Assembly (NCBI GenBank): GCA_000277445.1 | Contig: AJWJ01000019.1 | Location: forward strand, 30,442 to 94,441 | From: Polysphondylium violaceum | Taxonomy: Eukaryota > Evosea > Eumycetozoa > Dictyosteliales > Dictyosteliaceae | DNA: 64,000 nt | Direction of reading: 5' to 3' | Shown here: in pieces, positions 1 to 12,200 of the stretch | Position numbering within the stretch: the stretch's first letter is position 1 | Layout of the letters: every line of letters begins with the position of its first letter | The notes under the pieces: model-generated | What the model saw: the letters and a program-made list of their open reading frames with translations, nothing else | Databases searched by the model: none | What the model was told of the DNA's origin: nothing | Translations under genes and position numbers: made by a program

Positions 1-94
1 TATAATATATAGATATTAATAAAATATTTATAAATAGTTTGAAAAACGAAGAGGTCCTACACTTATTAAACCTTTAAATAAAAGAAAGAATAAA

Positions 95-2378
95 ATGGGT
101 AAGTAGTAGTATTATTATACACAAAGAGAGGAAAAGAAAGCTAATATATGTCATACGACACAATATAGTTGTTGGTAATATGGAATATGACCCAATAACA
201 CAAATATGGAAAGGAAATGATAATGAATTGGTAGGATTCCCAAATACACCCGCACTTATTACAAATCTAGGTAAAGCAGAGGAGAAAGTTGTTGGTAATA
301 TGAAATGGGATCCAAATCAAAAAGAGTGGAGAGGTAATGAAAGTGATTTATCTAAATTTAGATTCTTGAAGCCTGCTCTTATTACACAGTTAAATTCAAA
401 TTTAAATCCAAGAGGTAAGTGTCGGACAAGTACCAAGTAATGTTGCAGAAAAAGTAATGTATTAATATATATTGATAAATATATAGTTGAAAATGGTATG
501 GTTTATGATCCCGTAACAATGAAGTGGAGAGGTAATGAAGATGTATTGGATGTATTTGAAACGATGGATGACCAAAACAATGACAATACATTTACAGTAG
601 GAAAGGAGTTTAATTTGTCGTCATCGTTGATACAAGAGTTTAGTTTGTCGCAGTATCAACATACCAAATCATTGAATGGATGGTTCCCCAACGACAGAGA
701 TCTAGGAGACAGAGATTTCTTGTACTCGATTCGATCAATGTCTATCATGCAGTTGGTTAAATCTGCCCATCACACCAATGGCCCTTCAAGTGGAACAAGT
801 ATCAATGGCACAGCCAGTACCATTCAGCCACTCAATGGACCCGGCATCATACCCTTGAATCTCAACAAAAAGAAACCAATCGTCGACGAGACCAACGACT
901 GGGATGACGTAGATTTCCAAGAAGAGAAGCCTGCATTGAAATTGAATCTCAAAGTCCACTTGGACCAAGACGACGAGATGGGTATGTCAGACTCTGAAAA
1001 CTGGGACAAAGAGATGGGATTCACCAGCGAAGACGACACCCTGTCCTCCAACAACAATGACAATGGTGTTATGTCTTCGTCGTCACAGCCCCAAACACCC
1101 AGAAAGGTCGAGGAGTGGTCAGATTTTGGCGACACTTCGGGATCACTGAGTGGAAAGATTACACAGTTGAGTAAATTTAGAGAGGCAATCAGCAATGTCA
1201 ACAGCAATGGCAAGATTTCCTCAGAGGAAGATGATGATCTCGATTGGAGTGGATTGGAAAAGAATATGAAAAAGGGAGGATCTCTTAAATTCCCCAGTGC
1301 AAATATGTCAAACATTAGAAATCTTCATAGCATTGAAAAGAGTTTTAAACGTGGAGGTACATTAAACAACATTCCACCCATTCCAAATTCAGTAGGAGGT
1401 GGCGGCAGTAGTGTGGGTGGTGGTAGTACCAATAACACTCCTCTTAGCTCAAGTAGTAGTAATATACCAAATTTAAATAACAATAGTAACAGTAACAATA
1501 ACAACAACAGCACATCAATGGTTGGTGAAAATTATGACGATACATTTACAGTGCCCAAAGGTGCACCACTCAAGATTGTACACAAACCACATAGTGACAA
1601 TTTTGATCAATTTGATGAACCATGTGAAGAGACCATTCGTTTCTTTGAAAATGATAAAGATGTAGTTGAGGAAGATTGGCCAGATGTTCAAATTCCAATA
1701 GACTTGGGTCACAAGAATTCTCAAGAGAGTAGAAAATCTCCACCCATTAGAAATCAAGTCGTCGAAGATTATTCAGACGAGTTGGATATTCCATCAGTTA
1801 CCGAACCATTGAAATTAAAGAAACATCTTTTGATTGCAAATCCATTTGGTGATGATCAAGACGATGAAACATGGGATGATGTTCCATTCCCTGCCGATTT
1901 TAGACCATCCACTCCAATTCAATCATTAACAACTTCTACCTCAAAATTAGCTAAACCAACAACTATTAATACTAATCCATCATCATCATCAGCAACATCT
2001 ACTAAACCAACAACAACTACTACAACAACTACTACATCCAATATAAATAATTTACATACTAAACCACAACCATCAACTTTTTCAACACCAATCAAAGATA
2101 CATCTAAATCAACATCGACCACCGCCACTACATCAAATACTGTAAAGAGTACACCTAAAATTAATAACATTAAGCCAGGTGATATATTATCAACACCAAT
2201 GTCTATGAGTAAACTAAATACCAGTACATCAACTACTGCCCATCTCTCACCTTTTACTCCATTGGTTCCAAAATCTTTAGATGAAATTTTAAAGACACCT
2301 GATAACGATGAACTAATGTTTGACGATGATGATGACGATGATTTTTTCCACTCCACTCCATTTAAATCTAGAAAATAG
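95..2378 (+). CDS. Byr4/Bfa1-like protein (putative Spg1/Tem1 GAP subunit)
   Basis: Proposed exons are 95-98, 169-414 and 487-2378, giving 713 residues. The first exon is only ATGG; joining it to 169 restores VVGN in front of the next methionine, and this matches two further copies of the same motif. The N-terminus thus has three tandem units of about 40 residues (from residues 2, 43 and 84), each with GNM or NGM, then DP, then W(K/R)GN. This resembles the GNMVFDP-type motif of fungal Byr4/Bfa1. Acidic W-D-V motifs occur near residues 220 (NDWDDVDF), 478 (EEDWPDVQIP) and 543 (DETWDDVPFP), again Byr4-like. The rest is Ser/Asn/Thr-rich and probably disordered. In fungi this family works with Bub2/Cdc16 as a two-part GAP at the spindle pole body in septation signalling. 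Family assignment is by motif only; the same role in amoebae is inference. Confidence 0.6.
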
Positions 2379-2737
2379 ATTTAATTATTTATTTAATTTA
2401 TAATAATTTTATTTAACAAACACCAAACCAGATACAAAACAGATTGAAATAACAACACAGCAACAACAGTATACATTATTTAAATATATGTGTAATGCTC
2501 GACAATAGTAATAATAGCACATATCATCCACCAATCATCAACTTCTTAATAAGAATAGTGATAATAATTATTCCATTTTTCCCTTTTATACTCCAATTGT
2601 AATACAAATTATTTAAATAAAATAAAAAATGTAAATATAAACATCGATATCGATTTAGTAATCATAGTGTAGATTTTTCCTTTGGGGGGTATATACATGT
2701 GTGGGTATTTGATTTTATTATTACATTGCACTAGTGA
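2379..2737. other. Intergenic, convergent 3' ends
   Basis: AT-rich spacer between two convergent genes. It holds likely poly(A) signals for both directions and a 12-base palindrome (ATCGATATCGAT, 2643-2654). No coding signal seen. Confidence 0.6.
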
Positions 2738-3797
2738 CTATGATAGTGTTGATGATGATGATGATGATTTAGTAGGTGTGTTTTGATAAATAGGAGGGGT
2801 TGAGCTTGATTTAGGAGGAGTGCTTGATAGAGAAGGTACATTGAAATCCAATTCATTTAGATTTGGCAGTGGACCAAAGGTGGCGCACATTTCTTCTTTC
2901 ATGTCTTTTGACTCTTCTTCAGGCAAGATAGATTCCAATACCAATATCAATGTATTTATTTTTGAAACAATTTCTTTACTCTTGTCTAAATTACCCTTTA
3001 CTTTATCCAATACCTCTTTGACACTAAATTGAGCATGGGTGGCATCACTTGTTTTCAATTGTAATATATTTGTCATCTTTTTGGTTTGTTTAATCTCTAC
3101 ATCCTTGATTTTATTGCCCAACAACATTTGTTGTTCAAATATATAGCCTGTTGAATTCTTTAAATAGTTTTGAATATCTATACATAAATTTAATGTTCCT
3201 TTGCAATCCATATCTATTATTTGTATTCTATATTAGTACTATGAATCTATATGTATGCTATATATGTAAGTATTTGCTTTATACCTGGTACAGAGTATTG
3301 ATTGGGTTGTTGTTTCTTTATACTGCTATCATCGTCGTCATCAGAATCATCTTCATTGTCAACTTTTAATAAAGGGTAAAACTATGAGAAGAGGTTAGAA
3401 AGAGTATGCAAGAGAGGGATCTTGGATAGTGACATAGACTACTTACTACGGGCGTTTGTGAAAGTCTGATTAGTTCAGGATCAATTTGTTTAGTTTCATC
3501 CAATTTAGAGATTGTTATAATCTCTGTTGAACTAGTTGATCTCTTCAATGAAGAAGTATCGTCTAGTCCATTTAAGCTATTTGTACTGCTATTACGATTG
3601 AATCCTGAACTTGTATAGATATTATTGCTATGATATGCAGCCGATGTTAAATCACCACTACTTCCATGACTACTCAGTGATGATGTTGATGTCGATCTTG
3701 ATAATTTACTATCTGTTTGTCCCTATTAAGTACATCAATATTAATATACAGTATACGATGATAACAACTAGAACAACTCATCGCGATTAAATACCAT
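2738..3797 (-). CDS. borcs5: BORCS5 / myrlysin homologue (BLOC-one-related complex subunit 5)
   Basis: Proposed exons in transcript order are 3797-3795, 3722-3447, 3381-3285 and 3213-2738 (283 residues). Exon 1 is just the ATG; splicing to exon 2 gives an N-terminus MGQTDSKLS, a good N-myristoylation signal (Gly2, Ser6, Lys7). Human BORCS5 is likewise myristoylated at Gly2. A conserved block follows: DPELIRLSQTPV-FYPLLK resembles human DPDVIKLQEIPTFQPLLK, with the match spanning the exon 2/3 junction. The last exon carries the helical core, LNLCIDIQNYLKNS to LVLESILPEEE, which parallels the human LQLCLRYQDHL to LNSMLPEGE region. A Ser/Thr tail follows. In animals BORC sits on the lysosome and recruits Arl8 and kinesin for outward transport; the same role here is inferred. 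All four phases agree without a frame break. Confidence 0.85.
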
Positions 3798-4157
3798 GGT
3801 GTTTATTAATAACAATAATCAAATTGCTGAATCATAAGTTATTAGAAATATTTTATTTTTTTTTTAGAAAAAATTTTAAAATTTTTAATTTAATTTTTCT
3901 GCCTATCAGTCAGGATATTTCAAGATTCATAAAGCTAATATCAACAGTGAGTTGGGTTGTGTGCAAAGGTTAACTTTTTCCTTTTATTTATAAATAGAAT
4001 CAGAACTTCTTTTTTTTGGAAGGTAAAAAAGAAATTTTAAATTAAAAAAAAAAAAAAAAAACGAAACGAAAAAATACATTTTTATGTTTTTTTATGAATC
4101 ATACTACATATTAGATTCACCTGTGATTCGATTCAAATAGAAAACTATAGATATATA
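3798..4157. other. Divergent promoter region
   Basis: The 360-base spacer separates the start codons of two divergent genes. It carries long A and T runs (3852-3862, 4044-4061) and an AAACGAAACG motif near 4061-4070 of the kind seen upstream of other genes here. No reading frame looks real. Confidence 0.5.
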
Positions 4158-6270
4158 ATGGATAACAGTATATTCTTTAGTCTTGGTAATGGTGCTACCT
4201 TTAATAAAAAGAAATATGCTAAAGAGATAAATATCTTTAAAGGTGTAAATTCAAGTCAACTTGAAAAGAAACCACAATCAACTGCTCATTTCTTTGGTAA
4301 ACCAACAGTTCAACAACAAAAAGTATCTAAACCTGCACCAGCAGTAGCTAAAAAAGAACAAGAAAAGGAAAAAGAGGAGAAAAAAGAAGATAAAAAAGAA
4401 GAGAAAAAGAAACAAGACAAAGAGGATGATGATCAAGATAGTAGCAGTGATAACAGTGATAAAGAAGAACAAGACAATGAAGAAGAGGATTATATTGAAG
4501 AAGATGACGACCAAGATGAAGTTGAAGGCAAAAACAGTAAAGTATCTATATTTAGCCATTCAAAGACAAAAGGCATAATAGAAGAAGAAGAGGAAGAGGA
4601 GCAAGAGTCAAAGAAAAAGAGAAAAGAAACACCTGAAGAAAAACATAAAAGAGAAATGGCAACACTCAGACAAAAGAACAAGATCAAAGTCGAAGGTACC
4701 GATATTCCCGATCCTTTTACAGATTTTAGTCAACTTGGAGAAAGATTTAAAATGAGACAATATCTATTGAAAAACATTGCAGAGGCTGGATACAAAGAGC
4801 CCTCTCCCATTCAAATGCAAACCATTCCCACACTTCTTAAACAACGTGAAGTATTGGGTATTGCCCAAACTGGTAGTGGTAAAACAGCAGCATTCTCTAT
4901 TCCAATTCTCCAAACTCTTAAAGAACCAAAAAAAGAAGGTTTCAGAGCCGTCATCATTGCACCAACTCGTGAACTTGCTCAACAAATCTACAGAAACTTT
5001 AAATTATTTAGCAAAGGTAAACCATTCAGAATTTGCGTTTTATCAAAGAACTTGAATTCTACAAATGAACCAATGAGTAAAAATTTTGGTATGTATTGGT
5101 TATAGTTTAATTAATTGTATTTATTGATATAAAAAACTAATAATAATATTATTGTAAATAGATATTTTAATTACAACACCATTAAGATTAGTTTATTTAA
5201 TTAAAGAAGGCAATGTTGCATTGAATAGAGTAGAATATTTAATTTTTGATGAAGCCGATAAATTATTTGATAAAGATTTCCTTGAACAAGTTGATAGTGT
5301 AGTAGATGCTTGTAAAAATGATAAATTAAAAAAATGTTTATTCAGTGCTACCATTAATACAGCCGTCGAAGATTTGGCTAAATCAATTATGGATAATCCA
5401 GTTAAGATTACAATTGGTGAACAGTAATTATTTTCTATTTTTCTCTATATTAACTTATATAAATACTAATGTTTTAATTAATATAGAAATTCAGCAGCAA
5501 CTACAGTAGATCAAAAATTAATTTATGTTGGTGGAGAAGAGGGTAAATTATTGGCCATTAGACAATTATTCCAAAAAGGACTTGAACCACCCATTTTAAT
5601 TTTCACACAATCCAAAGAAAGAGCACACGATCTCTTTCAAGAGTTGATTTTCGATGGAATCAATGTCGATGTAATTCACTCGGATAGAACTCAATTCCAA
5701 AGAGACACCATTGTAAAGAAATTCCGTACCGGTCAAATTTGGGTGCTCATTTGTACAGAACTTATGGCACGTGGTATGGATTTCAAGGGTGTCAATTATG
5801 TCATTAATTTTGATTTCCCTCAAACACTTGCTAGCTATGTTCACAGAATTGGTCGTACTGGTAGAGCTGGCAGAGAAGGTACCGCCTACACACTATACAC
5901 CGAGGCAGATGCCCCCATGTTGCCTACCATTGCTCATGCAATGAGACAATCTGGCTCTGATGTACCAGAGTGGATGAATCATTTGAAATCCTCAAATCAA
6001 GAGAAATACAATTACAAAAAGAAGGGTGTGGACAGAGACTCATTTTCCACCATCCCGCTCTCTGAAAGACAGTCTACTAAATTTAAACCAAAAAAGAAAA
6101 CCTTGACTTATAATATGCCAGGTGCTGAAGCCACTACCAACACTAGTGATAAAAAATCTCAAGAAAAAGGAAAAGTTTTAGTCAACAATACCAAAGAAAA
6201 TGGAAAAAAGAATTTTAAAAAGAACAATGCCAACAAAGGTAATAATAATAAAGTTAAAAAAACCAAATAA
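4158..6270 (+). CDS. ddx52: DEAD-box RNA helicase, DDX52/Rok1 type
   Basis: Exons 4158-5088, 5162-5423 and 5487-6270 encode 658 residues. The first 170 residues are a charged Lys/Glu/Asp-rich tail. The helicase core follows, with the Q motif (EPSPIQ), Walker A AQTGSGKT near residue 235, PTRELAQQ near 270, FDEAD near 340 and SAT near 373. The C-terminal domain ends with HRIGRTGRAGREG near 517. The LSKNLN block before GIa, the DILITTPLRLVYL segment and the Rok1-like order of spacers fit DDX52/Rok1, which acts in small ribosomal subunit assembly in the nucleolus. The Lys/Asn-rich end (KKNFKKNNAN) is likely an RNA-binding or nucleolar tail. The third exon is entered by a split Gln codon (CA|A). 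Confidence 0.9.
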
Positions 6271-6536
6271 AAAAACTTTATTTGCCCATTTAAATATACA
6301 ACTACAAACAGATCTCATTTTATATTCGATATCAAAACCATTTTTTTAAAATCCTTGAAGAATGAGTTTCTTTTTTTTAAAACGGAAAAAAAATGGTTTA
6401 ATTGAATTTTAAAAAAAAAAAAAAAGAAAAAATCGATTTTTTTTTCTTTTTTAAGGAAATTTTCAAGTTTTTTTTTGACAAACACTTATACATTTCAATA
6501 CAATAATAGATATCTATTATTTAATAATTATTAAAA

Positions 6537-7654
6537 ATGCCATTAAATAATAATAATAGTTGTAAAAATTTAAATATATTTGAATCTGTTCATGTAAATA
6601 CACTCAAAGTGATCATAAACCATTTTACAGAAAGAAAAGAACGAGTGGACGAATTTATCATTTCCAAACACTTTTTAGAATATTTTACAGATGGGTTTGA
6701 TGAAGTTCAGGTGGTTAAAAGGATTTTATCCATCTTGAAATATGATAATAGAAAAATAGAAAATTGTATTCACAATGTAGACCAAGTGCTCATTGATAAA
6801 TTTATGAAAAAAGAAAATAGCCTCTTTTCAAAATACCCAATTCAACAACAATTATTTATAAATTCTTTAATGGAATCAAATTCACCTCCATTACTGGTTC
6901 CCCATTCACCGATTCCAATCAATGGAGATATTACACCTACATCAACCACAACATCAACAAAACCCAACAACAATGAATTAGGAAAAAAAAGAAATAGTGT
7001 TGATTCATTAAATGAAGACTACCATTCAATGTCTGTATCAAGTTGCTCATCTTCTCAAGAGTTTAGTGCTTGCCTATTGAATAGCCAAAGAAGTTTAAAG
7101 AGATTCAAAATCTCTGAAACAGATGAAATGATTGAAGAGGGAAACAAAGGTAAGAAGACTAAACTTTAACTTTAATATCTTACTAATTACAAATCCCCAA
7201 AGAATCATTAAATAGTCTGGAATTTATTTATCCGCCCCAAAATACATTTGATATATCAAGTGTAGAGGATAAAAAAGATTATGATTCTTGTGCACCTCCA
7301 ATAAATATCATAGAAATACCAATGGCTTTGCTTATTGAAGTTGAGATGGTTGGGATTAGAAAAGAAGATATAGAAATTGAAATAATGGATGGAATTCTAT
7401 TGGTTTCGGGAAAAAGAAATTCAAAGATTTTGGATCGAATTCAAAAGCTAAACAACATCTCCTATCCAAATACTTTGCTATCCAAACATGATATCAAAGA
7501 ACTAAAATCTGAAATTACATATGGGTTTTTTAAAAGAGTCTTTGTATTATCAAATCTATCAATATTGGATTTAGACAATGTTGAATGTTCCCATAGAGAT
7601 GGCTTGCTAACAATTATTATAAAAAAGAAAATAAATCAACAATTTCAAATTTAA
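6537..7654 (+). CDS. HSP20/alpha-crystallin domain protein with unusual N-terminal region
   Basis: Exons 6537-7149 and 7203-7654 (53-base intron) encode 354 residues. The C-terminal third (about 241-354) looks like an HSP20/CS fold: EIPMALLIEVEMVGIRKEDI, then DGILLVSGKR, then the strand FFKRVFVLSN and DGLLTIIIKKK. This is the usual small heat-shock core order. The N-terminal 110 residues form a helical region (VNTLKVIINHFTERKERVDE and following) that I cannot place. The middle is Ser/Asn/Thr-rich and may be disordered. Typical small heat-shock proteins are 150-200 residues, so this is long. It has no LxI/V tail motif that I can see, so chaperone oligomer function is uncertain. Confidence 0.75.
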
Positions 7655-7789
7655 AATAAAAAGACTCTTATTTGAATACAATAGTAAAAAAAAAAGTTAA
7701 AAGGGTAATTATCATTTATTAAAAATGTACCTCATTTATCAAAAAAGCTGATATTAATAATACAAAAAAGACAATTTAAAAATCAATGA

Positions 7790-8116
7790 TTAAGCATTAA
7801 CACATCTTAATGCTTGATCGTTGTAAACTTGTCCTTCTCTGCAACGATATGTGTAAGCACCACCATGATAGCTGCATTGGATATAGAGAGTTTGGTCTCT
7901 TGGATGTGGTCTTTTGCATAATCTTGGTTTTGGACATCCCTTATTTACTTCATCACAATCACAATAGCCATCGCAGGGAATTCTTCTATTTGATTCTGCA
8001 GCTAATAAATATGAGTTTAGTATTATTATTTATTTAATAATTTATGGATTTTAGTATTTCATACCTATACAAGCAACAAATAATGCTACAATTAAAAAGA
8101 TATATAATAATTTCAT
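7790..8116 (-). CDS. Small secreted Cys-rich protein, chitin-binding type-2-like
   Basis: Exons 8116-8065 and 8001-7790 encode 87 residues. Residues 1-18 (MKLLYIFLIVALFVACIA) form a clear signal peptide. The mature part has eight cysteines and ends with CKRPHPRDQTLYIQCS, YTYRCREGQVYND and RCVN. The spacing is similar to peritrophin-A/CBM14 modules, where an aromatic-C motif and C-x-E/G-G-x-x-(Y/F)-(D/N) precede the last Cys. The gene is missed by a simple reading-frame scan because the signal peptide sits on its own short exon. A carbohydrate-binding extracellular role (spore coat, sheath or bacterial glycans) is inference. Confidence 0.7.
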
Positions 8117-9241
8117 TTTTTTTCTAGATAATTTAATTGTTTAATAAACAATTGTTTGGTTGATGATTGATTTACATTTATATTCTATCAATTTCCCTTT
8201 TTATATCAAAAAAATTTTACTGATCATTTAAAAAAATTAAATAAAAAAGTACATAATTACCATAAATGGTGTTGGTTAAAATAAATCGATTGTTTGAATA
8301 AATAAATCGCTATCTGTTTTTAAATCACTGGTAAAAACGTCACAATACTTATAAATTTTACAATAAATAGATTTACTCATTTTTTAAACCTTGTTTTTAG
8401 CTGTTTATGGTGGGGGATTATAGGACAAAAATGGTTAATTTTTACATCTTTTAGAATGATACATCTAACACAAGATAGAAGTTTTTTTTTTACTTTTGGG
8501 GTGTGTGGGGGTGTGAAAAATAATAGAATATCTATATTCTATCGATTTTACAAAATAGTTTTATTATGAATGCTTTGCAGAAATAATGTTTACATATTGA
8601 TGAAATGAATGATATATTATAATTTTCTCAATTTAACTAATCGTTTTGATGATCCTTTTTTACTAGGGAGTAATTATGGCAGATCAATATAAAAATACCA
8701 CACCGACAACTGCTCATTTGTGAGTTTTGATTTGGAAAGAGATGAGGTAGAGCATATGTAATCATCTTTATCAGATGCTGATCTTTGATCGATTAGTACA
8801 AAATCAGGATCCATCGATAAAATGGAAATATTTTCATCTAATGGTACAATAACCATATAATATTCCCATCCACAATAGCTCTCTGTATAATCAACCTAAA
8901 TGAGTATTCCCATCATGGTATGAGATGAAAGACATTTTCTTTCCAAAAACCTCTCACACATACTTAAAGAAACCATATTCTAATAATAAAAAAAACGAAA
9001 TCATAAGTTCAACAAAATATCACAACACTTTAATATTGTATGTTTATTTAATTAATTTTCTCAAACATAACCCACATGTAAAACCTTTTTTCTATTCCTC
9101 TATAGACAATGACCCTTTAACCCCCTAAGCCAAGCATTAAAAAATCAATACCTCAAGTCTAAATGAAATATTAAATAAATAATTTATTTTAAAATAAATG
9201 AGATAAAACTGTTTGTGCATAATATATGATATTCTACAATT
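8117..9241. other. Intergenic with one gene relic
   Basis: Apart from the relic at 8610-8896 this 1.1 kb is AT-rich, with a G-rich stretch near 8495-8512 (GGGGTGTGTGGGGGTGTG). No frame in it shows convincing coding structure. Confidence 0.5.
8610..8896 (-). pseudogene. Degenerate copy of the 3' end of the ComC-like gene
   Basis: The minus strand here is collinear with the last ~400 bases of the ComC-like gene at 9242-13459. Shared pieces include DPDF-VLIDQ-SASDK, CSTSSLSKSKLTN and the basic tail sequence near 8618-8670. The copy has a deletion that removes most of the transmembrane segment, several substitutions and no upstream exons. A short open frame survives (8856-8674) but ends abnormally. 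It is best read as a truncated tandem duplication now decaying. Confidence 0.75.
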
Positions 9242-12200
9242 TTAATTTCTACCAAATAATTTTCTCAACTTAATTGCTCGTTTTGATGATCCTTTTTTAC
9301 TAATGAAATAAATAATTATGGCAGATAAGATAAATAAAAATACGACACCTCCAACGATTATACCAGCCAATTGTCCATTCGTGAGTTTAGATTTGGAAAG
9401 AGATGATGTAGAGCATTTGGAATCATATTTATCAGATGCTGATGTTTGATCGATTAGTACACTAAAATCAGGATCTAAGGATACATTGTTTCGATAGAAT
9501 GGAATATTTATACCAATAAAAGATTGAGAAATTTTAGAGTTTTCACCATTACTACCACTTGACATTGCTTCGTCTAATGGTACATTTACTATATCTTTAA
9601 TGACTCTATCCACAATAGCTCTCTTTATAAATCTACCTTGTAAAACGATTTTGTCAATTTGAACTAGAGTATATTGAGAGGTTTCGTTGTTAAAAGATCT
9701 ATATGTACACGAGGAATCTTGTTGTTCTGTTTGAATTTTGGCAGACATTATCAATTGTAGGTAATTTAATTGACTAGAGAATTGGTATTTTGAAATTTCT
9801 ATTTGATATTTAATGCTACCGGGGCTCATATGTAAAAGTTGATTGGCAAATGTAACATTTGTTGCTTGACTAAAATATGAAACTGTAACATTAATGTTTG
9901 TTTTACTTTGATCAAAACGAGTTGAAAATAGAAAAGTATTTTCATTTGTATGGTTTCTGTCTAGCAATAGCCATTGACTAAAGGGGTATTCCTGTACGAT
10001 TGTACCTTGATTGGTGAGCTCTCTAATTGATACAACAGATATCAATCCTGATAAAGACACATTTTTTCCATCAATCTCTGTGTTTATCACGGGTATTGTT
10101 TCTGGACTGGTTGTATTTACTTTGGGAGGTGGTATAATTATAATAGTGGATGAACAATCAAGTCCAGCATTTGGTAATGTACATATGCACTCACCATTTA
10201 TACATCTACCATTCCCACTACATTCTGGTTGACCTGGACATAATAAAGGAATGGGTTCAAAATATTCATATACTGGTAAAACTAAATATTCATTTGACTC
10301 CAAGCTGTCTACCAAAACCTTTACTTTGTATGGTTGGTATTGTTGTCTGATTCCTTTAAAAACCATATGAAGTTGATTAACAATTATAAAATCTGGTACA
10401 TCAAGATATCCATAACCATCTTGATAGTCAATGAATACTCGAGATACATTATTAACAGAATCTCCAAAGTTTCTTCCATAAACAACCAAATCACCACCTT
10501 TGGATGTAATTGGTAATGATGTCTCAATCCAAGGTTCTTTGGCAGAGTTTAATGTTGTTTTTATTTCATACAATAAAGAATTATCCAAACCATGGCTACC
10601 AATGTTAAAATTTAAATCCACAATACCATAAACAGAAAAATAGATAGGGTTTGGAAACGCAAAACCATAGGGAAGTATCATTACTGCTTGATAATCTACT
10701 TTATGCTCTGAATAGGCAGTGATTTCGAAATCTACAGATACTCTATCTTCCTGGGAAACGGCATAGATCTTTGGAATATGGTCTCTGGAAACACCACTTT
10801 CCAAGTCCTCAAGAGTTAAAGAAAATTTTATAGTTCTACCTTGAATCGTACCAACATCTAAACCACCACCCGGTGAATTGAAAGTTATCAAAAATGAAGA
10901 TACAGTGGGTGGAGTGGTATCAGTGACACGAGTAGCACAACTCAAGTAATTTGGCAATCCACCGTGTACACTAGATAGAGGATCAAATAGATTCTTGAAA
11001 CCAAAATTTGAACTAATAACATTTTGTTGATCCATCAAAATTATTTTACGAATAGTATATGATTGAGATCTACAGAATTGGGAATCAAATGGAACACTTA
11101 TATTATATGTACCACTAAATATATCACCACTAATACGATCCTTTTCTGTCAAATCTATAATATACTCTTGTGGATCCAGGTTGGCCACCAAATGAACTGA
11201 TCCTTTTTTGAACCCATTAATTGGATCAGAAATTGTAATCAAGAACCCAATAGAAAAGTTACTTGAAGTTGCAAGTATTTTGGTAACTAATGGAGGCATG
11301 ATATCTGCAAAATCAGTTTCTACTGTGAGAGTGGCAGTTTGATGATAAAATTCGATTTCATTGTTTGATATTGTTGCACCTTCAAACTGCAATGTATAGC
11401 CTATGCGACCATTAAATAATCTTGCTGGTATTTCAATTTCAACTTGATAAAGCTTTGCTGTCGTATTCCATCCACCAGTAAAGGTATTATTTAACCATGG
11501 ATATATGATTTCTTTGGCATTAAATGAATAAATTGGTGTAAACTTTACCAATGAATTGCTATCGGCATTTGTCATATTAAAATACAAAACATTGGATTGC
11601 TTTCCACTAGAAAGATTTACAAGTGATGATTTAAATTCAAATCTAGTGAAATCCTTTGCCAAAACTTTTCTGCTATAGGGAACAGTTGGAATCCTTGATA
11701 GGGTATCTATATTATAAATTGATTTTTCATCACTAAATACAATTGATGTATTTGCATTATCATATAAATAAATTGGATAGGGTGATGCACCAATATTATA
11801 ATCAACAATTGATTGATAAACGCCATTTAACAAATTTCCAGATACTAAATCTTTGGCAGTCAATTCAAAAGCTTGCCCAAATGATAGTTTCTTGAATCCT
11901 GAAAGATCATCACTGATAGTGGCTTTAATCATTACTCTATTGAAAGGGTATTGTAAAAGTTGCAAAGATTCTAATTTTGGTGGTACACTATCTACAAATC
12001 CTGAAACAAGAGTTAAAGGTACATTATAAAGTTGTTGTTGTCGAAAATCTGCAGTAAAACTAAAATTGCCAAGCCATTGAGAAACTGGAACTATAGTTTT
12101 AAATTCTAAATTACTCTTGTCTCCCGAATGATATCCATAAGGGTACTGAATTAATTTTGAATTTAAAAAATAACTATGAAAAGGATTTAAAACGAAACTG

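Noticed and set aside
824-1315. Long open frame on the minus strand inside the Byr4-like gene
   Set aside because: It mirrors Ser/Asp-rich coding on the plus strand and has no domain or splice logic.
1919-2356. Minus-strand frame rich in Val/Asp/Ser
   Set aside because: It is the complement of Thr/Ser/Asp codons in the Byr4-like tail.
4278-4559. Minus-strand poly-Phe/Ile frame
   Set aside because: Shadow of Lys/Glu-rich coding in the DDX52 N-terminus; it looks like membrane protein only by base composition.
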